A DNA stretch of 64,000 bases from Winogradskyella aurantia (GTDB lineage Bacteria > Bacteroidota > Bacteroidia > Flavobacteriales > Flavobacteriaceae). The notes below the pieces were generated by a model. It saw only the letters and a list, made by a program, of their open reading frames with translations. It did not search any database and had not been told where the DNA came from. A program made the position numbers and the translations under genes. The number at the start of each line of letters is the position of its first letter. Positions within the stretch are counted from its first letter, which is position 1. Below are positions 45,281 to 54,612 of this stretch, one piece after another. The DNA is taken from NCBI RefSeq assembly GCF_002266855.1, contig NZ_NGJN01000006.1, forward strand, positions 1-64,000, written 5' to 3'.

Positions 45281-45433
45281 ATGGCAAAGAAATCAGTAGC
45301 ATCATTACAAACCGGGTCAAAGCGTTTGACAAAAGCTATAAAGATGGTGAAATCACCAAAAACAGGAGCCTACATGTTTGTAGAATCTGTTATGGCACCA
45401 GAATTTGTTAATGATTGGCTTAATAAGAAATAA
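45281..45433 (+). CDS. DUF4295 small basic protein (probable ribosome-associated protein)
   Basis: 50 residues, read directly: ATG at 45281, TAA at 45431-45433. Begins MAKKSVASLQTGSKRL and ends NDWLNKK. This is the DUF4295 family found after rpmG across Bacteroidota. I recall, without being able to verify it here, that structural work on a Flavobacterium ribosome described an extra large-subunit protein (bL38) that may correspond to this family. It is closed by the terminator at 45460-45485. Confidence 0.88.
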   Translation: MAKKSVASLQTGSKRLTKAIKMVKSPKTGAYMFVESVMAPEFVNDWLNKK

Positions 45434-45459
45434 TCTATACTATTAGATAAGATGTAGTA

Positions 45460-45485
45460 AAACTGCTTTCATTTGAAAGCAGTTT
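45460..45485 (+). terminator. Intrinsic terminator of the rpmB operon
   Basis: Stem AAACTGCTTTC / GAAAGCAGTTT around ATTT, followed by a T run, 27 nt after the DUF4295 stop. Confidence 0.9.
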
Positions 45486-45574
45486 TTTTATGCTTATTTT
45501 TGACGTCAGTCTGACAACTTAACAGATTTGGCTTTGGGCAAGATTATTGCTCACTTCACATAAAATAGTTATTT

Positions 45575-46528
45575 ATGGGTTTATTTAAAAAGATCTTTTC
45601 TTCTGAAAAGAAGGAATCGCTTGATAAAGGATTAGAAAAATCAAAAACATCCTTCTTTGGCAAGCTTAATAAGGCAGTTGCGGGAAAATCGAAAGTAGAT
45701 GACGATGTTCTAGATAATTTAGAGGAAATTTTGGTGACTAGTGATGTAGGCGTAAATACCACTTTAAAGGTCATTGAACGTATCGAAGAGCGCGTGGCCA
45801 AAGATAAATATTTGGGGACTTCAGAGCTCAATCAAATATTGCGTGAAGAAATAGCAGGATTATTATCTGAAACCAATAGTGGAGAAGCTACAGAGTTCAG
45901 TATCCCAGAAATGAAACAGCCATATGTTATTATGGTTGTTGGGGTTAATGGCGTTGGTAAAACAACAACCATTGGCAAATTGGCTTACCAATTTAAAAAA
46001 CAAGGGTTAAATGTGGTCCTTGGTGCGGCAGACACGTTTAGAGCAGCAGCCATAGATCAATTACAAGTTTGGGCAGATCGCGTAGGGGTACCTATTGTTA
46101 AACAAAGTATGGGAAGTGATCCAGCTTCCGTGGCATTTGATACCTTACAAAGCGCTGTTACTCAAAATGCAGATGTAGTAATTATTGATACTGCTGGCCG
46201 TTTGCACAATAAAGTTAACTTGATGAATGAGTTAACGAAAGTTAAACGGGTAATGAAAAAAGTAGTTGAAGATGCACCACATGACGTGTTATTGGTATTA
46301 GATGGTTCTACAGGACAAAATGCTTTTGAGCAGGCCAAACAATTTACAGCAGCTACCGAGGTGACATCTTTAGCGGTAACGAAGCTAGATGGCACAGCTA
46401 AAGGAGGCGTTGTGATTGGCATTAGTGACCAATTTCAGGTGCCTGTAAAATATATCGGTGTAGGCGAAGGGATTGAGGATCTTCAAGTATTTAATAAATA
46501 CGAGTTTGTGGACTCTTTCTTTAGGTAA
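45575..46528 (+). CDS. ftsY: Signal recognition particle receptor FtsY
   Basis: 317 residues: a short amphipathic N-terminus (MGLFKKIF), the NG helical bundle (about 20-110) and the SRP GTPase with G1 GVNGVGKTTTIGKL near 122, the DTFRAAA loop, G3 DTAGRLHN and G4 TKLDGTAKGG. The usual acidic A domain is minimal, as in Bacteroidota. It pairs with Ffh for co-translational membrane targeting. It follows the rpmB operon in the conserved order. Confidence 0.96.
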   Translation: MGLFKKIFSSEKKESLDKGLEKSKTSFFGKLNKAVAGKSKVDDDVLDNLEEILVTSDVGVNTTLKVIERIEERVAKDKYLGTSELNQILREEIAGLLSETNSGEATEFSIPEMKQPYVIMVVGVNGVGKTTTIGKLAYQFKKQGLNVVLGAADTFRAAAIDQLQVWADRVGVPIVKQSMGSDPASVAFDTLQSAVTQNADVVIIDTAGRLHNKVNLMNELTKVKRVMKKVVEDAPHDVLLVLDGSTGQNAFEQAKQFTAATEVTSLAVTKLDGTAKGGVVIGISDQFQVPVKYIGVGEGIEDLQVFNKYEFVDSFFR

Positions 46529-46605
46529 TGGTGCTTTACTTTAACGGTCCACATAAAGTTTTAAGAATTTAGGCGTATTTTGTATTTTTAAATAAAATAC
46601 TAACC

Positions 46606-48288
46606 ATGCGCTATATACTATTTCTCTTAATTCTACTTTTAACCCTTTCTTGTAAAAACAATAAAACTTCAGAATCCGAAATGCCAGAAGATGCTTCGGA
46701 GATTGAGATAGATAATACGAATGTCGAAGAACCAGCTGACGGTCTTGAGGCTATTTCAACAAAAGATTTTACAACATTTAAAATTTTAGATTCCAAAATC
46801 CTTACGAAAGCCGAAATTTGGGATGGAATCAATTCCCAAATGGAGGATTTTGGAGAAGATGATTATAATCGCCTAAAGGCTTCGATTATAGAACAAGATA
46901 TCCCAACACTTCAGCAAAGTATTGCCGATGGACAATTCAGTTACGAAGATCTTGTCAAGTTTTATTTATTTCGCATAAGAAAATACGATAGAGAAAATCC
47001 ATTGTCCCTGAACTCGATTATTGCCATAAACCCTAATGTCATTAAAAGGGCCAGAGAACTGGATAAAGAGGGCTTAAATTCAAAGGCAAAACACCCCATT
47101 TTTGGTATGCCAGTCCTATTAAAGGATAATATTAATACTGTTGACATGCCTACAACAGCTGGAGCTCTAGCCTTGAAGGATAATACCACACAAGATGCTT
47201 TTATAGTAAAACAACTTAAATCCAAGGGTGCATTGATTTTAGGTAAGACCAATTTAAGTGAGTGGGCCTATTTTTTCTGTGGTGATTGCCCAAGTGGTTA
47301 TAGTGCTATTGGAGGGCAGACGCTTAACCCATATGGTAGACGGATTTTTGACACGGGTGGTTCGAGCTCTGGTAGTGGCGTTGCAGCGGCGGTTAATTTT
47401 GCAGCGGCTACTATAGGAAGTGAAACGGCAGGTTCTATTTTGTCACCTGCAAGCCAAAATTCTGTAGTGGGATTAAAACCTACGGTAGGATTAATAAGCC
47501 GTAGCGGTATCGTCCCTATTTCCTCCACTCTAGATACGGCCGGACCAATTACTCGAAATGTTACTGATAACGCTATTGTCTTAGATGCCATATTTGGAGA
47601 AGACACCAATGATGCTAAAGCCTTTATGGTAATTTGGGATTCTGGATTTTACACCAAAGACCTAAAAAATGCAAGTGTTGAAGGAAAGCGCTTTGGGGCG
47701 CCTAAACGATTATTGGAAGATAGTCTTTATGTTAATGCCCTTAACGTTTTGAAGATGCAAGGTGCAGAAATAGTTGAAATTGAGGAAGAGGCACTTGAAC
47801 TTCCAAACTTCTTAAATCTACTAAATTTAGATATGCGTAAGGATTTACCAGATTATATGGACAATTATGCGAATAAGGACCTTAATTTAAGAACAGTATC
47901 TGATGTAATGGAATTTAATAGACAAGACTCGTCCTTAGCTATGCCTTACGGCCAAAAATTATTTCAGGGTATTGTAAATGACAGTGGCGATGCCACTTTC
48001 TTAGAACGCATTAAAGATACGCTTAAGACTAATGGAAAACTATATTTTGACAGGCCTATGGCAGTCCATAAATTAGACGGTTTTTTGTCGATTAATAATT
48101 ACCATGCCGCGTTTGCTGCGGTTGCTGAATATCCTGCATTAACTGTGCCCATGGGCTATACTATAGAAGGGGAACCTAAAGGACTCACTTTTATTGGTGG
48201 GCGTTTGCAGGAAAAATTGCTATTAGAATGGGCTTTTGTTTACGAACAAGCCTCAAAGGCTAGGAAGGTGCCAATTGGCTATCAATAG
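46606..48288 (+). CDS. Lipoprotein amidase of the amidase-signature family
   Basis: 560 residues. Lipobox LTLSC (C16), then an acidic linker (20-50) and an amidase-signature enzyme with the Ser-cisSer-Lys triad: K173 (VLLKDNIN), S253 in GGSSSGSG and S277 in GSETAGS. Envelope location. It hydrolyses an amide; the substrate is unknown. It is not GatA, which is cytosolic and shorter. It lies between ftsY and rimO, which are usually closer neighbours, so it looks like an insertion into that order. Confidence 0.9.
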   Translation: MRYILFLLILLLTLSCKNNKTSESEMPEDASEIEIDNTNVEEPADGLEAISTKDFTTFKILDSKILTKAEIWDGINSQMEDFGEDDYNRLKASIIEQDIPTLQQSIADGQFSYEDLVKFYLFRIRKYDRENPLSLNSIIAINPNVIKRARELDKEGLNSKAKHPIFGMPVLLKDNINTVDMPTTAGALALKDNTTQDAFIVKQLKSKGALILGKTNLSEWAYFFCGDCPSGYSAIGGQTLNPYGRRIFDTGGSSSGSGVAAAVNFAAATIGSETAGSILSPASQNSVVGLKPTVGLISRSGIVPISSTLDTAGPITRNVTDNAIVLDAIFGEDTNDAKAFMVIWDSGFYTKDLKNASVEGKRFGAPKRLLEDSLYVNALNVLKMQGAEIVEIEEEALELPNFLNLLNLDMRKDLPDYMDNYANKDLNLRTVSDVMEFNRQDSSLAMPYGQKLFQGIVNDSGDATFLERIKDTLKTNGKLYFDRPMAVHKLDGFLSINNYHAAFAAVAEYPALTVPMGYTIEGEPKGLTFIGGRLQEKLLLEWAFVYEQASKARKVPIGYQ

Positions 48289-48388
48289 TCTCCTTTTCTT
48301 TTTTATAATTTCATTTGACCATACTTAGGTTCTTAGCCTATGCAGTATTTTCATAAAATATAATGCGCCTACAATTTAAGATTTAGTC

Positions 48389-48417
48389 TTGGAAATACTA
48401 AATCATTGGTATCTTTG
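48389..48417 (+). promoter_or_regulatory. Promoter that decides the rimO start
   Basis: TTG (48389-48391), 18-nt spacer, TATCTTTG (48410-48417). Transcription would begin near 48422-48425, so an upstream TTG start at 48389 cannot be translated from it. Confidence 0.65.
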
Positions 48418-48436
48418 CAGACCGATTGAAATGACC

Positions 48437-49741
48437 ATGAGAACAAAATCCTTAAAGAAGAACAGAATCAACGTCGTAACCCTTGGCTGTAGTAAAAATG
48501 TATACGATAGCGAGGTACTTATGGGACAGCTGAAAGCCAGTGGTAAAGATGTTGTGCACGAGCAAGAAGGCAATGTGGTGGTCATCAATACCTGTGGGTT
48601 TATAAATAATGCCAAAGAAGAGAGCGTTAATACCATATTGCATTATATGCAAAAAAAGGAGGAAGGTGAAGTAGATAAGGTGTTTGTAACAGGATGTCTC
48701 AGTGAGCGATATAAACCAGATTTACAAAAAGAGATTCCCAATGTAGACCAGTATTTCGGTACTACCGAGCTACCGGGGTTATTAAAAGCACTTGGCGCAG
48801 ATTATAAACACGAATTAATAGGAGAACGTCTTACGACCACACCTAAGAATTATGCATATTTAAAAATCGCCGAAGGCTGTGACAGACCTTGTAGTTTCTG
48901 TGCTATCCCATTAATGCGTGGTAAACATAAAAGTACACCAATGGAAGCCTTGGTGATGGAAGCAGAAAAATTAGCTTCCAACGGCGTTAAGGAACTAATT
49001 CTTATCGCTCAAGATTTAACATATTACGGTTTAGATTTATATAAAAAACGAAATCTTGCCGAACTTTTAGAGAAGTTAGTTAAGGTAGAGGGTATTGACT
49101 GGATTCGTCTGCATTATGCTTTTCCGACAGGCTTTCCGCTAGATGTATTAGATGTAATGAAGCGAGAGTCTAAAATCTGTAATTACCTAGATATTCCTTT
49201 ACAGCATATATCCGATTCAATTTTAAAGAGTATGCGTCGTGGTACGACAAAGGAAAAAACCACCAAGCTTTTGAGGGAATTTAGGGCTAAGGTACCAGAA
49301 ATGGCCATAAGAACGACACTTATTGTTGGTTACCCAGGTGAAACGGAGGATGATTTTAATACACTTAAAGAATGGGTGAAGGAGATGCGCTTTGAGCGTT
49401 TAGGTTGTTTTACCTATTCCCATGAGGAAAATACGCATGCGTATAATTTGAAGGACGACGTCCCAGAAGAAATAAAAATGCAACGTGCCAATGAAATTAT
49501 GGAAATACAATCTCAGATTTCATGGGAACTCAATCAGCAAAAAATAGGAAAGGAGTTTAAGGTGGTAATTGATCGTAAAGAAGGTAACTATTTTGTGGGT
49601 CGTACCGAGTTCGACTCTCCAGATGTTGATAATGAAGTTTTAATCGATGCAACCAAGACATATTTAAAGACAGGTGAGTTTGCAACAGTAAAAATTATCG
49701 AAGCGGAGGATTTTGACTTGTATGCCGAAGTCGTTTCTTAA
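48437..49741 (+). CDS. rimO: Ribosomal protein uS12 methylthiotransferase RimO
   Basis: 434 residues from the ATG at 48437; an ATG at 48431 is possible. The product starts MRTKSLKKN and the family core INVVTLGCSKNVYDSEV follows. UPF0004 domain with three Cys ligands, radical-SAM CxxxCxxC in CDRPCSFCAIP, and a C-terminal TRAM domain. It methylthiolates Asp89 of uS12 using two 4Fe-4S clusters. The promoter at 48389-48417 excludes the longer reading. Confidence 0.95.
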   Translation: MRTKSLKKNRINVVTLGCSKNVYDSEVLMGQLKASGKDVVHEQEGNVVVINTCGFINNAKEESVNTILHYMQKKEEGEVDKVFVTGCLSERYKPDLQKEIPNVDQYFGTTELPGLLKALGADYKHELIGERLTTTPKNYAYLKIAEGCDRPCSFCAIPLMRGKHKSTPMEALVMEAEKLASNGVKELILIAQDLTYYGLDLYKKRNLAELLEKLVKVEGIDWIRLHYAFPTGFPLDVLDVMKRESKICNYLDIPLQHISDSILKSMRRGTTKEKTTKLLREFRAKVPEMAIRTTLIVGYPGETEDDFNTLKEWVKEMRFERLGCFTYSHEENTHAYNLKDDVPEEIKMQRANEIMEIQSQISWELNQQKIGKEFKVVIDRKEGNYFVGRTEFDSPDVDNEVLIDATKTYLKTGEFATVKIIEAEDFDLYAEVVS

Positions 49742-49976
49742 TTAGAAAGCTAGACTTTGACCTTTCATCAGCTAAGCAAATACGGTAGCGCTTAAATTTA
49801 GTTATCATCAATTTGCTTTAATTTTCATGCGCCATTATTACGTCATCATTACCGTGAGAAGAACAATGTAGGACTGCAGATTTAAAAGAAATACTTAGCT
49901 CAGAGTGTTTTTTAGTTCCATATTAAAACAAAGACCTCATGAATCTATACTAGGTTTTATCAAAATCTAGTAAATT

Positions 49977-50663
49977 CTATAAACAAGAATTAATGAGATT
50001 TCCACGGATTTCAAAAGGATGAAAGCGAGAGAAAAGCTCTTCGGAGTACCAACCTAATTCTCTCGTTTTCTTTACCATTTCAGCATGTTTCTTGTTTTTG
50101 TAGGCATAGGCCATCATGGCATCCCCTGTTTCCCAAAGCGAAAATGTGGCTTGCATTAAAATAGGCCATTCACCAATTCCCTTTGAATAGATTAAACCCT
50201 TGTGTCCATCCATGGATTTTGAAACGGAAGGGACATGTCTCCAAAACTTATAGGCCAGTTTTGGTTTTATGGTGGCTCTTGTAATTACGGCAATAGGTTT
50301 GTCATCATTATAGGTCACACTAGAAGTGAAGGGTTCTTGTTTGCTCCATTGGCCATGAGCTTTTATAGAGTGCATCAATACATGGGAGTGCTTCACGGAA
50401 GGGGCTTCATATTCCTTCATCGTTTTGGTAGTGAGGAATTTTTCTGCATTTTGCTCGGAGTCAAATACAGTGAGTAGTCCAAAAGTTGAAAAGTCGGGCC
50501 TAATAGAAAATCCATTACCGCTACCAGTGCCAAAAGGTTTCCAGAAGGTCAATCCTTGAAAGCTTTGCTTGCGCAGTGGTGGTCTACCCATTCGGCCAAG
50601 AGCATGCCATTTTGGTTTGATCCCTTGGTATTGAAATAATGAAAATACAGTGGTCTGAGACAC
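49977..50663 (-). CDS. CrtA-like carotenoid monooxygenase
   Basis: 228 residues from a GTG start at 50663; no ATG precedes the conserved region. The family pattern is FSLFQYQG, WHALGRMGRPPL, GLTFWKPFGTGSGNGFSI and TRATIKPK, as in spheroidene monooxygenase CrtA. In flavobacteria a CrtA relative hydroxylates carotenoids at C-2' (myxol pathway), so a similar role is plausible. No other crt gene is in the window. A TATCTTCG element lies 21-28 nt upstream. Confidence 0.82.
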   Translation of the reverse strand: MSQTTVFSLFQYQGIKPKWHALGRMGRPPLRKQSFQGLTFWKPFGTGSGNGFSIRPDFSTFGLLTVFDSEQNAEKFLTTKTMKEYEAPSVKHSHVLMHSIKAHGQWSKQEPFTSSVTYNDDKPIAVITRATIKPKLAYKFWRHVPSVSKSMDGHKGLIYSKGIGEWPILMQATFSLWETGDAMMAYAYKNKKHAEMVKKTRELGWYSEELFSRFHPFEIRGNLINSCL

Positions 50664-50683
50664 TTTTAACTCGTAATTTTTAA

Positions 50684-50691
50684 CGAAGATA
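50684..50691 (-). promoter_or_regulatory. Promoter -7-like element of the crtA-like gene
   Basis: The minus strand reads TATCTTCG, one mismatch from TAnnTTTG, ending 20 nt before the GTG at 50663. Confidence 0.4.
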
Positions 50692-50745
50692 CGTGCTAAA
50701 TTTTAGGAATTTCTTGATCTTTTGTTAAGAACAAAAAAGAGTCAA

Positions 50746-51117
50746 TTAAATATGTTGATCGACTAAAATAGCATTGCCATCTGGATCTAGGATGACAAAA
50801 CTTGCAGGTCCTGAATCACCCGCATCAATTTCTTGTGCAAAGCTAACGTCATTAGATTTTAGATGTTTTTGAATGTCTCGAACATCATCAAAATTTTTAA
50901 GCGTATTGGCGTCTTGATCCCAGCCCGGATTAAAGGTAAGTATATTCCCCTCAAACATTCCTTGGAATAAGCCTATAAGAGTAGATTCATTTTTCATTAT
51001 GAGATAGTTTTTATCCAATTCGCCAGCAAAAACTGAGAAACCTAAGGTTTCATAGAAAGTCTTGGAAGCCTCAATGTCCTTTACGGCGAGGCTTATTGAA
51101 AATGCACCGAGTTTCAT
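50746..51117 (-). CDS. VOC (glyoxalase/dioxygenase) superfamily protein
   Basis: 123 residues, one VOC unit of two beta-alpha-beta-beta-beta modules: AFSISLAVKDIEASKTFYE at the start, ILDPDGNAILVDQ at the end. Metal-ligand positions are only partly filled, so it could be a binding/resistance protein or an isomerase-like enzyme. The substrate is unknown. Confidence 0.85.
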   Translation of the reverse strand: MKLGAFSISLAVKDIEASKTFYETLGFSVFAGELDKNYLIMKNESTLIGLFQGMFEGNILTFNPGWDQDANTLKNFDDVRDIQKHLKSNDVSFAQEIDAGDSGPASFVILDPDGNAILVDQHI

Positions 51118-51206
51118 TTGATTATTATTTTGGTTAATATCTAAAGGTAGTAAAAGGTTTTTACTTATAAACCTAATTAAGTTAAGAGGCTATCTTTTAA
51201 AAAGCT

Positions 51207-51596
51207 CTAATGCCATTCGGCATCAAGTTGTTTTAGTTTGTCATGAAGTATAAGAAGCGAATCATTTTGGATCAACGGAATTTTTATTCGAAATTCTTTG
51301 TCGTCACTCTTTAAAATATATTCACCTGATAAATGTGTAATGGTTTTCACCTTGCTTAGCTGTATAGATTTGCCAAAAAGCCAATTTTCTTTAATTAGAT
51401 CATTCTCAATACTGAGGTATTTTCCTCTGCGTTGCTGAAAATAAAGAGCAAAATATATGAGGGCCAGTAGAAACCAGAAATAATTCAACCAACGATTACT
51501 GTTAAATACAGTTACTTGAATTATACCGTTGAGAAGCCATACAATTCCTAAGATTAAATTTAAGCGCTGTAGTTTTAATTTGTAATAGATTTTCAT
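51207..51596 (-). CDS. Small membrane protein of unknown function
   Basis: 129 residues. Two membrane segments (about 13-31 and 36-52) with a short turn, then a beta-rich cytosolic-type tail of ~75 residues (YLSIENDLIKEN, VKTITHLSGEYIL) resembling small bacterial PH-like domains. I do not recognise a named family. It lies 89 nt upstream of the VOC gene on the same strand. Confidence 0.7.
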   Translation of the reverse strand: MKIYYKLKLQRLNLILGIVWLLNGIIQVTVFNSNRWLNYFWFLLALIYFALYFQQRRGKYLSIENDLIKENWLFGKSIQLSKVKTITHLSGEYILKSDDKEFRIKIPLIQNDSLLILHDKLKQLDAEWH

Positions 51597-51825
51597 AGGT
51601 TAGTGTCTCTTTTTCCTTTAATAGTCTATGCTATAAGTAGTACTTTTAAACTCAACTGATTTATGCGTTGCAAACACCATTTGTTCACTATTGTTCCAGC
51701 AGTAAAGATATGTGGTTGATGCGAATTAACTAAAAATTAGCAGTTAAAAAAATGTAGTATCTTATATTTATGCCTTTGTTAACATCGCTGAATGTTGCGC
51801 GCGTATTACCTATTCAAAAGTATTG

Positions 51826-53433
51826 ATGAATCTAAATCAACCGACTGATTATCTGCCATATAGAAATACAGGTTATTTCTCTGAATTTATTTGTGATTAT
51901 TTAGATGAAAAACCGCGACTAAAATCCTTATACAATCGGTTTCCGCTGTTGGAGAATTTTAAAGCTCAAATCGATGAAAAATCTAAGGCTTTTAATCATG
52001 GCGGGAGAGAGGTTTTGGTTGAGGTTTTAAAAGAACAGTACCTTGATTTACCTGCATCCGATGTGACCCTAGACCATATTGATAGCCTAAAGTCTAGAAA
52101 TACATATACAATTACTACAGGTCACCAATTAAACTTATTTACGGGACCTTTATATTTTTTGTACAAAATTATTTCTGTCTTAAACCTTACGAGGCAACTC
52201 AAGGCAACTTATTTAGATTATAATTTTGTGCCCATCTATTGGATGGCCTCTGAAGACCACGATTTTGACGAAATCAATTATTTTAATTTTAGAGGAAAAA
52301 AGATTCAGTGGAATAGCGAGCAAACTGGTCCTGTCGGTCATTTTAATACGGAGGGCTTGGATTCGGTTTTTGAAATTCTTTCCGCGGAATTTGGTGTTGG
52401 AAAGAATGCAGAGCAGCTTAAAGATTGGTTTAAGCAGGCTTACTTAAATCATTCCAACCTAGCAGATGCTACACGATATTTAGCCAACGAATTATTTGGA
52501 GAGTACGGTTTAGTGGTATTAGACTCAGATCATAAAAAATTAAAGCGCTTATTTGTCCCACAGATTAAAAAGGAACTTTTAGAGGAAACGGCATTTAAAA
52601 ATGTGAGTTCAACGAATGAAACGCTTGAAGACCTTGGTTTAAAAGTTCAGGTGAACCCAAGGGAAATTAATTTCTTTTATATAAATGAAGGTCTACGAGA
52701 GCGTATTATTTTAGAAGATAAGGTGTATAAAGTGAACAATACAAGCATGTCTTGGAATGGAGATGAGCTCATAGAACACCTTATTGAGATGCCAGAACGA
52801 TTTTCACCAAATGTGATTATGCGACCCTTATATCAAGAAGTGATTCTACCAAATCTCTGTTATATCGGTGGTGGGGGTGAAATGATTTATTGGCTTCAGC
52901 TAAAATCGAGTTTTGAAGCCCAGAACGTAACATTTCCTATGTTATTGTTGCGTAATTCTGCCGTGGTTAAAACACAAAAGCAGGCTCGGAAATTAGATAA
53001 ACTAGATATCCGCAACGAGGATTTATTCTTAAAAAGAAATACCTTTATTAATAAAAAGGTGCGCCAAATTTCAAATATTGACATAGATTTTTCTCCGCAG
53101 ATAAAACATTTAGAAGAACAATTTAAGGCTTTGTACAAACTTGCTGAGCAAACCGACAAATCATTTTTGGGTGCAATTAAAGCTCAAGAAGTTAAACAAA
53201 TTAAGGGTTTAAAGCATCTTGAAAAACGCTTACTTAAAGCCCAAAAGAGGAAATTAGCTGATGAGATTAGTCGTTGTACGGATTTACAGGAGGAACTATT
53301 TCCAAATGGTAGTTTACAAGAGCGCACTACTAACTTTTCGGAATTGTATTTGGAATATGGGCCTGATTTAATTCCTCAACTATTGAATGTATTACAGCCA
53401 TTAAAAAGTGAATTTTCTATTATAGTCTTATAA
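51826..53433 (+). CDS. bshC: Bacillithiol biosynthesis cysteine-adding enzyme BshC
   Basis: 535 residues. The TTG immediately upstream at 51823 is adjacent to this ATG, which is the likelier start. BshC motifs: TITTGHQLNLFTGPLYFLYK, YWMASEDHDFDEINYF and the C-terminal coiled-coil pair (KHLEKRLLKAQKRK). It adds Cys to GlcN-malate in bacillithiol synthesis, the thiol made by many Bacteroidota. bshA/bshB are not in the window. Confidence 0.95.
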   Translation: MNLNQPTDYLPYRNTGYFSEFICDYLDEKPRLKSLYNRFPLLENFKAQIDEKSKAFNHGGREVLVEVLKEQYLDLPASDVTLDHIDSLKSRNTYTITTGHQLNLFTGPLYFLYKIISVLNLTRQLKATYLDYNFVPIYWMASEDHDFDEINYFNFRGKKIQWNSEQTGPVGHFNTEGLDSVFEILSAEFGVGKNAEQLKDWFKQAYLNHSNLADATRYLANELFGEYGLVVLDSDHKKLKRLFVPQIKKELLEETAFKNVSSTNETLEDLGLKVQVNPREINFFYINEGLRERIILEDKVYKVNNTSMSWNGDELIEHLIEMPERFSPNVIMRPLYQEVILPNLCYIGGGGEMIYWLQLKSSFEAQNVTFPMLLLRNSAVVKTQKQARKLDKLDIRNEDLFLKRNTFINKKVRQISNIDIDFSPQIKHLEEQFKALYKLAEQTDKSFLGAIKAQEVKQIKGLKHLEKRLLKAQKRKLADEISRCTDLQEELFPNGSLQERTTNFSELYLEYGPDLIPQLLNVLQPLKSEFSIIVL

Positions 53434-53866
53434 GTTTGTTTGGCTTAGTATTCTTGTAATTTCAAAGTAGTATCTAAGTAAATCTTATATCTAATTTTAT
53501 AAAAAATAGTTCCACACTAATATTATCAGATGCTCTGGATAGACTATTTTACAACAAATTGATATTCAGACCGTGCCCTCTTATCTCCAATTTCAGGGTT
53601 TAATCGAAAAGTTAAAAAGCTCGAACTAGACGCTTATTACTATAAAGTAGGCATTGTTTCTTTGGTAATTGGTTCACTTTTTTAGTCTTTTGATGTTCCT
53701 AAGTAACTGATATTAAATGAGATATATTTTTTAGAAATCTTCGGTAAAGAAGATTTTATTTTTGGTGTGTCCTATTAATATTGAGGTGGACAAAATGTGG
53801 ACAGCTCAGTTTTTAATTAGAAGTAAGGCTTTTATTATCTAAATTGCTAAAACCAAAAATACATTT
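53434..53866. other. 433-nt intergenic region before the surface-protein cluster
   Basis: AT-rich, with no credible ORF, tRNA or terminator. It contains TGGACAAAATG-TGGACA (53787-53803), related to the tandem pair at 54531-54552 on the other side of the next gene. Confidence 0.6.
53787..53803 (+). repeat. TGGACA tandem element, left copy
   Basis: TGGACAAAATG followed at once by TGGACA: one full and one partial unit of the 11-bp element found as a perfect tandem at 54531-54552. Confidence 0.5.
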
Positions 53867-54514
53867 ATGGTTAAACATTACGCGCTTGTTGTATTTGTTT
53901 TAGTTTTCAATTTTTCATGTTTTTGCCAGCAACTGTACATTGAATTGGGAACAACCGTCTCCTCCTTTGATTATGAAAATTCTCAAGGACAACCTCTAGA
54001 CAATTTACTATCCACGTCAAAAGGCTATTTCGGAATGGGGTATAGACAGAGCATAAACGATGCAAATACCTTGTTTCTTTTGCTTGGTGCTACCTATAAC
54101 AATTATGGCGCTATTGGCAGTGAAGCTAGTGTAGACAATTTTTTTGAGTGGGATGTGAGTTATTTAGGCGTAAAAGCCGGCTTAGGTATAAAATTGTTTG
54201 AATTGAGGGACCTCACGTTTTTTCTAAATACCTCAATAGCTACGGAATTTTTGGTTCGAGGTACGCAAACAATAAACAATGATGTATTTAACCTGGTTGG
54301 AGAAGAAGAGTTTAACAATACTATTTTTTTCTTTAGAGGTGGTTTAGAGATGCAGTATCCTATTTCAAGAAGTACGGCACTTTTTGTAGGATATAATTAT
54401 GGGTCATCAGTATTGATAAGCAGCGGGGAGAATAGTGAAAAACTAAATCTGAAGGCGCACCAATTTGGCCTAGGTTTTATAATCAACCTTCCCAAGTGTT
54501 ACTGTAGCTATTAA
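53867..54514 (+). CDS. Small outer-membrane beta-barrel-like exported protein
   Basis: 215 residues. A signal peptide (about 1-21, ending FCQQ) is followed by alternating strands with aromatic residues (FGMGYRQS, LFLLLGATYNN, FVGYNYG, LGFIINLP). This suits an 8-strand OmpA/OMP_b-brl-type barrel, though a plain secreted protein is possible. It opens a co-directional group of five exported proteins and is bracketed by TGGACAAATGG-type repeats. Confidence 0.7.
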   Translation: MVKHYALVVFVLVFNFSCFCQQLYIELGTTVSSFDYENSQGQPLDNLLSTSKGYFGMGYRQSINDANTLFLLLGATYNNYGAIGSEASVDNFFEWDVSYLGVKAGLGIKLFELRDLTFFLNTSIATEFLVRGTQTINNDVFNLVGEEEFNNTIFFFRGGLEMQYPISRSTALFVGYNYGSSVLISSGENSEKLNLKAHQFGLGFIINLPKCYCSY

Positions 54515-54530
54515 AGCCTGTAGGTTTTAC

Positions 54531-54552
54531 TGGACAAATGGTGGACAAATGG
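54531..54552 (+). repeat. Perfect 11-bp tandem repeat (TGGACAAATGG x2)
   Basis: Two identical consecutive 11-bp units, one helical turn apart, between the barrel gene and the next T9SS gene. Related to 53787-53803. It could be recombinase arm sites or regulator half-sites; neither is shown. Confidence 0.6.
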
Positions 54553-54612
54553 CCTAATATTATTATAGACAAGAATTTAATTATAGTTTTAAAATATCAA
54601 TTCCGAATTAAA

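Noticed and set aside
46606-48288. gatA (glutamyl-tRNA amidotransferase subunit A)
   Set aside because: A lipobox and an acidic linker place it in the envelope, and gatB/gatC are absent.
48389-48436. Longer rimO reading starting at TTG 48389
   Set aside because: It overlaps the promoter (48389-48417), so the mRNA would start after it, and the extra residues do not match the family N-terminus.
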